A DNA stretch of 64,000 bases from Pseudomonadota bacterium (lineage in GTDB: Bacteria; Myxococcota; Myxococcia; Myxococcales; Myxococcaceae): contig JAFAFL010000137.1 of the NCBI GenBank assembly GCA_023423535.1, forward strand, positions 372,001 through 436,000, in the 5' to 3' direction. Both the position numbers and the translations under genes were made by a program. The notes under the pieces were generated by a model that was not told where the DNA came from, searched no databases, and saw only the letters and a list, made by a program, of their open reading frames with translations. Below, in pieces: positions 51,439 through 59,591 of this stretch (position 1 is the first letter of the stretch; every line of letters starts with the position of its first letter).

Positions 51439-54400
51439 ATGAAGTCGCCGTTCCGCCGTTTGTTCGTCGCCGCCGTCGCGTTCGCGGTGGCGCCCACGTT
51501 CCCCGTGTACGCCCAGCAGAAGCGCGGCGCCACGCAGACGAAGACGCAGAAGGCCCAGCAGCCCGCCGCGGCCACCAAGGCGCCGGCTGCCGAGGCGAAG
51601 AAGGATCCGGAGGAGCGCAAGGGCCCGGCGGCCATGCAGCCGTCCGGTCCGAACGTGAAGGACTTCGACGAGACGAAGGCCGCGGCGGCGGACAAGAAGC
51701 GCGACGAGGCGATCGAGGCGCTCAAGCGCATCATCCCGCGCATCGAGGACGGCTCGCCGCAGAAGGCGGACCTGCTCTTCCAGCTCGCGGAGCTCTACTG
51801 GGAGAAGCAGAAGTACCTCGCGCTGAAGGCGAACGCGAAGTACTCGAAGGACATCGAGGCGGCGAACGAGGCCCAGAACCGCGGCGAGAAGGTCGCGGAT
51901 CCGAAGCTCGACCTGCGCGAGAGCGAGCTCTACCGCTCGGAGACGATGCGTCTGTACGAGACGATCCTCCGCGACTACCCGGCCTACAACCGGAAGGACG
52001 AGGTCCTCTTCGCGCTCGGCTACAACCTCTACGAGCTGAACAAGAAGGGCGACGCGGTCAAGCGCTACGAGGAGCTCGTCAAGAACTACCCCGAGTCGCG
52101 CTTCCTCTCCGACACCTACGTCCAGCTGGCGAACCACTGGTTCGACAACAACCAGCTCGCGAAGGCGAAGGAGAACTACGAGAAGGCGCTGAAGACGAAC
52201 AACCCGGAAGTCTACGGGTACGCGCTCTACAAGCTGGCCTGGTGTGACTTCAACGCCGGCGACCACGTGGCCGGGCTGGACAAGTTCCACAAGGTCGTGG
52301 AGTTCAGCGAGAAGCAGGGCAAGGGCGGGGCGATCCTCAAGAACGAGGCGCTGCGCGACATGGTCCTCACCTACGTCCAGCTCAACCGGGCGGACGACGC
52401 GGTGGACTACTTCAAGCGCAAGGCGCCGAAGAACCGCCAGAGCCGCCTCATCAGCGCGCTGGCGAACCAGCTCGCGGACGCAGGTCACCACGAGAACGCG
52501 ATCAAGGTGTTCCGCGGCCTCATCAACGACGAGCCGAACCGCGCCGAGGCGCCGGACTTCCAGCAGTCGATCATCAAGAGCTACGAGAAGCTCCGCCAGC
52601 GCGACCAGGTCCGCGCCGAGGTGAAGAAGCTCGCCGAGCTCTACCGCCCCGGCTCGGGCTGGTGGAAGGCGAACGAGTCGCGCCCGCCGGTCCTCAAGCA
52701 GGCGTTTGAGGTCTCCGAGGAGGCGATGCGCTCGGTGGTGACGGAGTACCACCAGGAGGCGCAGAAGACGAAGCAGGTGGAGACCTACCGGCTCGCCCGC
52801 GACATCTACAGGCAGTACATCGACTCGTTCGCGAGCTCGGCAGACGTGAACTTCGTCTCCGACCACGCGTTCTCGATGCTCTACTACTACGGCGACATCC
52901 TCTGGGCGCTCGAGGAGTGGCAGCCGGCGGCGGAGATCTACGAGCGCGTCGTGGCGTTCCAGGTCCCCGAGCGTGAGCTGGCGAAGGAGCTCTTCAACGC
53001 CGAGTGGAAGATGCAGGCCGCGTACAACGCGATCCTCGGCTACGAGAAGCTCGTCAAGATCGAGCGCGGCGAGCTGAAGGAGACCGAGCTCAAGGACGGC
53101 CAGAAGGTCGACGAGAAGAAGAAGAAGGGCGAGGTCGAGCGCAAGAAGCAGCTGACGAAGCGCACCGCGAAGGAGCTCGAGGCCCAGCCGCTGACGAAGT
53201 ACGAGCAGAAGCTCGTCGAGGTCTGCGACAAGTTCGTCGGGCTCTACCCGGGGAACAAGGACGAGATCGACGTCCGCTACCAGGCGGCGGTGACGTTCTA
53301 CGACAAGAACCACTTCGTCGACGCCGGCCGCCGGCTGACCGAGATCATCAACAAGTGGCCCGAGGAGCGCCGGTCGAAGGACGCGGCGGACCTCACCATG
53401 GGCATCCTCGAGGAGAAGGAAGAGTGGCTGGAGCTCAACAAGAGCGCCCGCACCTTCGCCGCGAACAAGAAGCTCATGAGCGGCAGCGGCAAGGACGCGC
53501 AGGAGTTCATCAAGCGCGTGAACAACGTCGTCGAGGGCTCGCAGTACAAGTACGTGGACGAGGTCGTCTACAAGAAGGAGAAGAACCCGGCCCGGGCGGC
53601 GGAGCTCTTCCTCGAGTTCGTGAAGGAGTTCCCCAAGTCGGACAACGCGGACCGCGCGCTGACCTACACGGTGTTCATCTTCCAGGACGCGCTGCAGCTC
53701 GACCGCGGCATCGAGGCGGGTGAGCGGGTGCTGAAGGAGTACCCGCAGTCTCCCTTCGAGCTGAAGGTCCGCTACGCGCTGGCGAAGTTCTACGAGCAGA
53801 CCGCGCAGTTCCGGAAGTCGGCGGAGATGAACGAGGCGTTCATCGCGGCCACCGACCTCGCCACCGGGGTGACGAAGCCTGCGGCGGCGAAGGGCCGTGC
53901 GCCGGCGAGGGGCAAGGCGGCGGAGAAGAAGACCGTGCTGTCGGCGGAGGAGCTCAAGGGCCTGCACGACGAGGCGAAGGGCTGGCTCTCGGACGCGCAC
54001 TTCAACGCGGCGCTCTGGTGGGAGGGCCTGGGTGAGTACGAGAAGGCGGTCACCGCCTGGAACACGTACATGACCCGGTTCAAGGACGCGAAGGACATCC
54101 CGGACATCCACTTCAACATCGGGATGATCTACGACCGCCAGAAGAAGACGGCGGAGGCGCTGAAGCACTTCGAGTCCTTCAACAAGACGTTCGACAAGGA
54201 CAAGCGCACGACGGCGGCGCAGCACTACCGGGCGAAGTACCGGCAGTGGATGGCCCACCGCGACCTGAAGAACGAGACCGAGCTCAAGCGGCTGCAGACG
54301 GACCTGCTCCGCAGCTACGCGCAGCTGCCGGCGGAGGACAAGAAGGACCGCCGGGTGCTCAACGCGTACGCCCACATGCGGTTCCTCGACAGCGAGGCGC

Positions 54401-54996
54401 AGTGGAAGAGCTACACGGACATCAAGTTCACGAAGGTCTCCACGCTGAAGAAGGACTTCGGCGCGAAGCAGAAGCGGATCCAGGACATCGAGAAGATGTA
54501 CACGGAGATCCTCGCCATCGGTGACGGTGAGTACGGCATCGCCGCGCTGACCCGAATCGGCCTCGCGTACGCGGACTTCGCGCAGAACATCGTGTCTTCG
54601 CCGGACCCGCGCGGGCTCGACGAGGAGCAGCTCGACATGTACCGGTCCGAGCTCGAGAACATGGCCTTCCCGCTGGAGGAGAAGGCGATCGAGGCGCTCG
54701 AGAAGGCCACCGACAAGGCCTACGAGCTGAACATCTACAACGACTGGACGCTGATGGCGCAGGACCGGATCAACAAGTACCGCCCGGGCTTCTACGCCAA
54801 GGCGGTGCCGGTCCAGACCTTCCAGGGCTCGGAGTTCTTCGTCACCGCGCCGGTGCAGAAGAGTTTCAGCACCGCGAAGGTGGCGCAGCCCGCGCCCGCG
54901 CCTGCCCCCGCGAAGGAGACCGAGACGGTCCCCGCGAAGGGCGAGCAGAAGGCCCAGGAGACCACGTCCACCCAGCCCGCCGCGGCGAAGCGCTAG
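51439..54996 (+). CDS. gltD: Large periplasmic TPR protein GltD (AgmU)
   Basis: A 1185-residue protein with a signal peptide (VAAVAFAVAPTFPVYAQQ), a Lys/Ala-rich linker and a long run of TPR/HEAT-like helical repeats (ADLLFQLAELYWEKQKYLAL, DEVLFALGYNLYELNKKGDA, EVYGYALYKLAWCDFNAGDH, ADRALTYTVFIFQDALQLD). Size and context match AgmU/GltD of M. xanthus, which decorates the helical gliding track in the periplasm. ATG at 51439 has GGAG about ten bases upstream. The C-terminal ~60 residues are Ala/Pro/Lys-rich. It is followed by gltE after 18 bases. Confidence 0.86.
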   Translation: MKSPFRRLFVAAVAFAVAPTFPVYAQQKRGATQTKTQKAQQPAAATKAPAAEAKKDPEERKGPAAMQPSGPNVKDFDETKAAAADKKRDEAIEALKRIIPRIEDGSPQKADLLFQLAELYWEKQKYLALKANAKYSKDIEAANEAQNRGEKVADPKLDLRESELYRSETMRLYETILRDYPAYNRKDEVLFALGYNLYELNKKGDAVKRYEELVKNYPESRFLSDTYVQLANHWFDNNQLAKAKENYEKALKTNNPEVYGYALYKLAWCDFNAGDHVAGLDKFHKVVEFSEKQGKGGAILKNEALRDMVLTYVQLNRADDAVDYFKRKAPKNRQSRLISALANQLADAGHHENAIKVFRGLINDEPNRAEAPDFQQSIIKSYEKLRQRDQVRAEVKKLAELYRPGSGWWKANESRPPVLKQAFEVSEEAMRSVVTEYHQEAQKTKQVETYRLARDIYRQYIDSFASSADVNFVSDHAFSMLYYYGDILWALEEWQPAAEIYERVVAFQVPERELAKELFNAEWKMQAAYNAILGYEKLVKIERGELKETELKDGQKVDEKKKKGEVERKKQLTKRTAKELEAQPLTKYEQKLVEVCDKFVGLYPGNKDEIDVRYQAAVTFYDKNHFVDAGRRLTEIINKWPEERRSKDAADLTMGILEEKEEWLELNKSARTFAANKKLMSGSGKDAQEFIKRVNNVVEGSQYKYVDEVVYKKEKNPARAAELFLEFVKEFPKSDNADRALTYTVFIFQDALQLDRGIEAGERVLKEYPQSPFELKVRYALAKFYEQTAQFRKSAEMNEAFIAATDLATGVTKPAAAKGRAPARGKAAEKKTVLSAEELKGLHDEAKGWLSDAHFNAALWWEGLGEYEKAVTAWNTYMTRFKDAKDIPDIHFNIGMIYDRQKKTAEALKHFESFNKTFDKDKRTTAAQHYRAKYRQWMAHRDLKNETELKRLQTDLLRSYAQLPAEDKKDRRVLNAYAHMRFLDSEAQWKSYTDIKFTKVSTLKKDFGAKQKRIQDIEKMYTEILAIGDGEYGIAALTRIGLAYADFAQNIVSSPDPRGLDEEQLDMYRSELENMAFPLEEKAIEALEKATDKAYELNIYNDWTLMAQDRINKYRPGFYAKAVPVQTFQGSEFFVTAPVQKSFSTAKVAQPAPAPAPAKETETVPAKGEQKAQETTSTQPAAAKR

Positions 54997-55014
54997 GACC
55001 GGGAGCGATCGCAG

Positions 55015-56373
55015 ATGAAGACGATGAACCTGATGGAGACCTACGCCATGAAGTCGCTGCGCATCGCCGCGCTGTCCGCGGTGGCCCTGGGCGTCGGTTG
55101 TACGACTGCCCCCGAAGTGAAGCCGGACCCCACGCCGGTGGTGGTGGCGCCGCCGGAGCCGCCGAAGGAGAAGGGCGCGGACGAGCGCTTCGCCGACGCG
55201 GTGAAGGCGTTCGACGCGGGGAACCTCGACGAGGCCGCGGAGCAGTTCGGCAAGGTGCTGGAGAAGGCGCCGGACAACGTGTCCGCCCAGTACAACCTCG
55301 GCGTCATCGCCGAGCGGAAGGGCGACATGGCGGCGGCGCGGACCGCCTATGAGAAGGCGCACAAGCTCGACGCGGAGCACACGCCGACGCTGCTGAACCT
55401 CGGCAAGGTGTACCGGCTGAGTGGCCAGTTCGACCAGGCGATCGCGCTCTACGAGACCGCGCTGGCGCTGCCGGGCCGCGAGTTCGACGTGCAGCTGCTG
55501 AACAACCTCGCGGTGAGCTACCGGCTGGCGAAGCAGTTCGACAAGGCCGAGGGCGCGCTGCGGAAGCTGCTCTCGCGGACGAAGGACAACCCCGAGGCCT
55601 ACAAGAACCTCGCGCTCGTCTACTACGACCAGGGCAACTACCGGCTGGCGGAGTTCATCTCGGCCAACGCGCGCAAGCTCGATGAGAAGGACCCGGGCGT
55701 CTACAACAACCTCGGGATGATCTACCTGAAGCAGGACCAGAAGCCGCTGGCGCTGGTCCAGTTCCAGAAGGCGGTGGAGCTCAATCCGCAGTTCGCCCCG
55801 GGTCACCTGAACATCGGCGCGCTGGCGCTGTCCTACCGGGACTACGAGGCGGCGGAGAAGGCGCTGCGCCAGGCGATGACGCTCGACGGGAACAACCCGG
55901 AGACGTTCCTCTACCTCGGCCACACGCTCGACGGGCAGCGCAACCGCGACTCGAAGAAGGGCATCGAGGCGGGGCAGTTCTTCGAGAAGTACCTCGCGTG
56001 GCGGCCGGAGAGCCCGGAGGTGGTGTGCGCGGCGGGCTTTGCCTTCGCGGCGGACCGCACCGGGTACGAGAAGGCGCTGGGCTACCTCGAGAAGTGCAAG
56101 GACTTCCCGACGACGGGCCAGACGGACAAGCAGCTGGCGGAGGCGACGATCCGCGGCCTGCAGGCGGCGCTGAAGAGCAACACCGCCGCCGCGCAGGAGG
56201 AGACGCCGGTCCGCCGCGAGGCGCCGAAGCCGGGCACCGGTGGCACGTCGATCCTCGACAAGGTCTCCGCCGAGGAGGAGGCGCGCGAGGCCGCCGAGGG
56301 CCAGACGGCTCCCGAGGCCGCGCCGCAGGGTGGTGAGGCGCCGGCGCCCGCGCCCGAGTCGGCCCCCCAGTAG
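55015..56373 (+). CDS. gltE: TPR lipoprotein GltE (AglT)
   Basis: A 452-residue lipoprotein: signal ending AVALGVGC, a Pro-rich linker (PTPVVVAPPEPPKEKGADER), then tandem TPRs (FDAGNLDEAAEQFGKVLEKA, VSAQYNLGVIAERKGDMA, PTLLNLGKVYRLSGQFD, PGVYNNLGMIYLKQDQKPLA). It corresponds to AglT/GltE, a periplasmic/outer-membrane part of the gliding complex. Two starts have a ribosome site nine bases upstream: ATG 55015 (GGGAG) and ATG 55048 (GGAG). The longer form is listed because its extra codons end almost always in G or C like the gene; the shorter gives a more usual signal length. Confidence 0.85.
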   Translation: MKTMNLMETYAMKSLRIAALSAVALGVGCTTAPEVKPDPTPVVVAPPEPPKEKGADERFADAVKAFDAGNLDEAAEQFGKVLEKAPDNVSAQYNLGVIAERKGDMAAARTAYEKAHKLDAEHTPTLLNLGKVYRLSGQFDQAIALYETALALPGREFDVQLLNNLAVSYRLAKQFDKAEGALRKLLSRTKDNPEAYKNLALVYYDQGNYRLAEFISANARKLDEKDPGVYNNLGMIYLKQDQKPLALVQFQKAVELNPQFAPGHLNIGALALSYRDYEAAEKALRQAMTLDGNNPETFLYLGHTLDGQRNRDSKKGIEAGQFFEKYLAWRPESPEVVCAAGFAFAADRTGYEKALGYLEKCKDFPTTGQTDKQLAEATIRGLQAALKSNTAAAQEETPVRREAPKPGTGGTSILDKVSAEEEAREAAEGQTAPEAAPQGGEAPAPAPESAPQ

Positions 56374-56388
56374 GCCAGGCCATTGGAC

Positions 56389-56414
56389 CGGGTGGGAAAA
56401 ACCCTGCCCACCCG
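56389..56414 (+). terminator. Weak hairpin after gltE
   Basis: CGGGTGGG pairs with CCCACCCG around a ten-base A-rich loop. There is no T-run, so it may only attenuate transcription or protect the 3' end. Confidence 0.4.
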
Positions 56415-56424
56415 AGTCCTGCGC

Positions 56425-56454
56425 GTGACAGCGGAGGTGGAAACCTCTTATAGT
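56425..56454 (+). promoter_or_regulatory. Promoter of gltF-gltG
   Basis: GTGACA (56425-56430) and TATAGT (56449-56454) with an 18-base spacer, close to the sigma-70 consensus. It drives gltF-gltG separately from gltD-gltE, with a leader of about 140 bases. Confidence 0.65.
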
Positions 56455-56599
56455 CCGCGCCCTTCCGGCAGGTCCGGAGGGTGCAAGCAACGGAGGCGGG
56501 AACCGGGACGGGTGGCCGGCTGTCTCACCCGGGTAGATGAAGCAGTCCGTGGGTCTTCCCCGGATTCAACCGTGACCTTGTGACGTGAAGGAGTTGTCG

Positions 56600-56872
56600 A
56601 TGAAGCGTTTGACGGCGGCATTGGTGCTGGGCGGGTTGATGGCGGGCGGGGCGGCGTTTGCCCAGAACACCGAGAAGGTCATCCAGCAGGAGGACCGGAC
56701 GGTCTTCCGCAAGAACACCACGATCGACTTCTCCGACGTGGCGGTCGAAGGTGAGCTGACGAAGCCGGAGGGTTCGTACTCGGTGTCGAAGAAGAAGACC
56801 CGGTTCGACTCGCTGATCAAGGTCCGCGACAACTTCAATCCCGAGCTCCAGAAGTCCGTCGAGAACCTCTAG
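56600..56872 (+). CDS. gltF: Small periplasmic gliding protein GltF
   Basis: A 90-residue exported protein: signal peptide ending MAGGAAFAQ, then a charged mature part (VFRKNTTIDFSDVAVEGELT, SVSKKKTRFDSLIKVRDNF). Size, sequence style and position between gltE and gltG fit GltF of M. xanthus. GGAG at 56590-56593 six bases before the ATG at 56600 fixes the start; the in-frame GTG at 56585 overlaps that site and is rejected. gltG starts 26 bases later. Confidence 0.82.
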   Translation: MKRLTAALVLGGLMAGGAAFAQNTEKVIQQEDRTVFRKNTTIDFSDVAVEGELTKPEGSYSVSKKKTRFDSLIKVRDNFNPELQKSVENL

Positions 56873-56898
56873 ACCGTTACCGCAAGCAAGGGGCGGCC

Positions 56899-58806
56899 AT
56901 GGCGACGAAGAACAATCTCATCCTCCGCATCACCGGTCCGGACGGGGCCACCACCGAGTCGCAGTCGGATCTCGAGAGCGTCATCCTCGGGTCGGGCGCG
57001 GGGGCGGCGGTGCAGCTCAGCGATCCGAAGGTCTCCAACCTGCACGTGATGATCCGGGTGGAGAAGGACGGCGCCGTGACGGCGATCGACCTGGGCTCCG
57101 AGCACGGCACGCGCGTCGGCGACAGGGTCATCACCGACCCGGTGGCGCTGAAGCCCGGTGACGTGCTGACGGTGGGCGGGTCGCAGGTGGCGGTGCTCTT
57201 CGGTCAGGAGGGCGCGGTGGCCACGGCCAGCGTGCAGACCTCCGCGGCGCACCCCACGACGCAGCCGGCCAGTGCCCCGGCCGAGAAGAACGCGAAGAAG
57301 AACAACAAGAAGAACGGACACGTGATGACGCCTACGGTGACGGAGCCGGGCAAGAACGGCGCGAAGGCGCGCGGGCTCGCCGGGACGGGAAGGAACGCAG
57401 CGGCGCTGTTCAACGAGCCGCTGTCGGCGGAGGCCACCCCGGCCGAGGATTCGAGGATCCTCCAGGTGGCGCTGCTGTGGGGCGACACCCTCATCAACGT
57501 CTCGCACTTCGCGGACGGGCAGCCGGTGACCATCGGCGAGGGCCGCCAGAACAAGTTCAGCGTGTACTCGCCGGGCGTGGGTGACAGCTTCACGCTCGTC
57601 ACGCCGAGCGCGGGCAAGATGCTCGTGAACGTGCCGTCCGAGGCGGGGCTGGTGGTCAGCGCGCGCGGCGAGACGTTCAAGAGCAAGGAGCAGCTGAAGG
57701 GCGAGGGCAAGCTCCGCGCGTCCGACGGTGCGACGCGGGCGGACGCGATCGAGGTGGGGCTGCACGACAAGGTGCAGGTCTCCTTCGACAACGTGGCCTT
57801 CATCCTCCGCTACGTGCGGCCCTCCGCCGCGGTGCCGGCCGGGTCGATGGAGGAGGCGGACTTCGGCTTCTTCAAGATCGTGTCGATCTGCCTGCTCGCG
57901 CTCTTCGCGTGCGTGGCGGCGTTCCTCCTCAGCCCGCCGATGGAGGGCGGGATGGGCGACGACATCTTCGCCAACCCCTCGAAGTACGTGAAGCTGCTGG
58001 TGAAGCCGGAGAAGAAGCCGGAGCTCGTCCAGAAGCTGTCCGGCGCGGAAGAGGGCGCGAAGGCGAAGGACGACGAGGGCAAGTTCGGCAAGCAGGACGA
58101 GAAGAAGAAGGAGGCGGATCCTTCGAAGAAGGGCGCCCCCGTGGTGGACGCGAACAAGCGTGAGGAGGACCGCAAGAAGGTGATGAGCGCGGGTCTGCTC
58201 GGCGCGATGGGCGGTGCGTCCGGCGCGGCTTCGAACGTCTTCGGTCCGGGCGGCCTGGGCACCGGCATCAACAACGCGCTCGGCGGGCTGCAGGGTGGCG
58301 CGGGCCTCGGTGATGCGCACGGCGTCGGCGGTCTCGGCGCGCGCGGCACCGGTCCCGGTGGCGGCGGCACGGGCCTCGGGCTCGGCGGTCTCGGTACGAA
58401 GGGCGGCGGTCGTGGCGCGGGTGGCCACGGTCTCGACCTCGGCGGCCGCGGCAAGGAGGTCACCCGCGTGATCCCCGGCAAGACCACGGTCATCGGCGGT
58501 CTGGACCGCGACGTGATTGCGCGCGTCATCCGCCGTCACCAGAACGAGATCAAGTTCTGCTACGAGCAGGAGCTGAACAAGGATCCGAACCTCGCGGGCA
58601 AGGTCGCGGTGATGTTCACCATCGACCCGGCCGGTGCGGTGTCCGACGCGTCGGTCAGCGAGACCTCGCTGAACAACGCGACGACCGAGTCCTGCATGCT
58701 CAGCCGTATCCGCCGCTGGAAGTTCCCCGAGCCGAAGGGCGGCGGCGTCGTCACCGTGACCTTCCCCTGGCTCTTCAAGCCGGCCGGCGCCGAGGGCGAC
58801 GAGTAG
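56899..58806 (+). CDS. gltG: FHA-TM-TonB-like inner-membrane protein GltG
   Basis: A 635-residue protein. An FHA domain (~1-100; SVILGSGAGAAVQLSDPKVS, SNLHVMIRV, LGSEHGTRVGDRVI) is followed by a second beta-rich domain (~185-310), one transmembrane helix (~325-345), a charged and Gly-rich periplasmic stretch (~365-520), and a C-terminal TonB/AgmX-like domain (~535-628; IRRHQNEIKFCYEQELNKDP, GKVAVMFTIDPAGAVSDA). This is the layout of GltG, which links the cytoplasm to the periplasm in the gliding machine. AAGGGG precedes the ATG at 56899. A terminator follows. Neither gltJ, gltI nor the AglRQS motor genes are in the window. Confidence 0.9.
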   Translation: MATKNNLILRITGPDGATTESQSDLESVILGSGAGAAVQLSDPKVSNLHVMIRVEKDGAVTAIDLGSEHGTRVGDRVITDPVALKPGDVLTVGGSQVAVLFGQEGAVATASVQTSAAHPTTQPASAPAEKNAKKNNKKNGHVMTPTVTEPGKNGAKARGLAGTGRNAAALFNEPLSAEATPAEDSRILQVALLWGDTLINVSHFADGQPVTIGEGRQNKFSVYSPGVGDSFTLVTPSAGKMLVNVPSEAGLVVSARGETFKSKEQLKGEGKLRASDGATRADAIEVGLHDKVQVSFDNVAFILRYVRPSAAVPAGSMEEADFGFFKIVSICLLALFACVAAFLLSPPMEGGMGDDIFANPSKYVKLLVKPEKKPELVQKLSGAEEGAKAKDDEGKFGKQDEKKKEADPSKKGAPVVDANKREEDRKKVMSAGLLGAMGGASGAASNVFGPGGLGTGINNALGGLQGGAGLGDAHGVGGLGARGTGPGGGGTGLGLGGLGTKGGGRGAGGHGLDLGGRGKEVTRVIPGKTTVIGGLDRDVIARVIRRHQNEIKFCYEQELNKDPNLAGKVAVMFTIDPAGAVSDASVSETSLNNATTESCMLSRIRRWKFPEPKGGGVVTVTFPWLFKPAGAEGDE

Positions 58807-58847
58807 CAGCGGTTCAGAGGGAGCGGCCCAGGGCCGCCCCGCAGTGA

Positions 58848-58888
58848 GAAACCCCCGGCGCCTTCAAGGCTCCGGGGGTTTCGTCTTT
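58848..58888 (+). terminator. Rho-independent terminator after gltG
   Basis: GAAACCCCCGG pairs with CCGGGGGTTTC, with inner GCC/GGC pairs around a TTCAA loop, followed by GTCTTT. Confidence 0.9.
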
Positions 58889-58901
58889 CCGGCGTTTGAC
58901 G

Positions 58902-58930
58902 TTGTATCCGCCCGTGCGCCCGGGTAACTT
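58902..58930 (+). promoter_or_regulatory. Promoter of the CglE/GltH-like barrel gene
   Basis: TTGTAT (58902-58907) and TAACTT (58925-58930) with a 17-base spacer. The 15 bases TTCCGCCGCCTTTTT that begin at the end of the -10 box are identical to those at the rplC promoter. Confidence 0.65.
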
Positions 58931-58967
58931 CCGCCGCCTTTTTCAGCCAGTCTTCAGGGAGGCATAC

Positions 58968-59591
58968 GTGCGCCAGGTCGTCCTCGCCCTCACCCTCGTC
59001 ATGCTGCCGGCGGTCGCCGCCGCGCAGACCCCGCCTGAAGGCGTGGCGCTGACCGTGCGCCGCGGGTTCTTCACGGAGACGGACGTGGGAGTGTTCTTCA
59101 CGCTCGGCGGGAAGAACCAGTACTCCAACGGCCAGACGTACCTGCAGCTGGGCGTGGGCTACGACCTGACCGAGCACATCGAGCTCGGCGCGCACTTCGG
59201 CATCGGGGCGAACGCGCAGAACTGCTTCGTGAACCCGTCCGAGCGCGACGTGCCCTGCACGGTGGGGAGCGGGACCTCGCGCCGGGAGTACCCGGACAAC
59301 TTCACGGTGATGTTCCTCGACCTGAGCGCGGCCTACCTCTTCAAGCTGGCGGACCGCTTCTACGTCGCGCCGAAGATCGTGGGCGGCTACACGCTGCTCG
59401 GCCCGGCGCCGCTCGAGGACGACGCGGGCAACCCCATCTCGTCGGGCGTGAACATCGGCGGTGGCGTGGGCGTGGAGTACGCCACGCACATGGACCACTT
59501 CTCCATCGGCGCGGATGCGCTCGTCCGCTACATCGCGGGCCCGAACATCCCGACCGTCGCCATCTTCCCCCGGGTCAAGTACACGTTCTGA
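58968..59591 (+). CDS. Outer-membrane beta-barrel, CglE/GltH-like
   Basis: A 207-residue protein with a signal peptide (VVLALTLVMLPAVAAAQ) and a small barrel domain (GFFTETDVGVFFTLGGKNQY, TYLQLGVGYDLTEHIELG, PDNFTVMFLDLSAAYLF) ending in FPRVKYTF. Small barrels of this kind in gliding loci are CglE and GltH; which it corresponds to cannot be settled by reading. GTG at 58968 with GGGAGG five bases upstream fixes the start. It has its own promoter. Its 3' end overlaps the convergent ABC-F gene by 17 bases. Confidence 0.82.
   Translation: MRQVVLALTLVMLPAVAAAQTPPEGVALTVRRGFFTETDVGVFFTLGGKNQYSNGQTYLQLGVGYDLTEHIELGAHFGIGANAQNCFVNPSERDVPCTVGSGTSRREYPDNFTVMFLDLSAAYLFKLADRFYVAPKIVGGYTLLGPAPLEDDAGNPISSGVNIGGGVGVEYATHMDHFSIGADALVRYIAGPNIPTVAIFPRVKYTF

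Noticed and set aside
51346..56490. Very long open frame (over 1700 codons) on the minus strand opposite gltC-gltD-gltE
   Set aside because: It is antisense to well-supported gltD and gltE, rich in Leu/Arg/Val low-complexity sequence, and comes from the high G+C third positions of the real genes.
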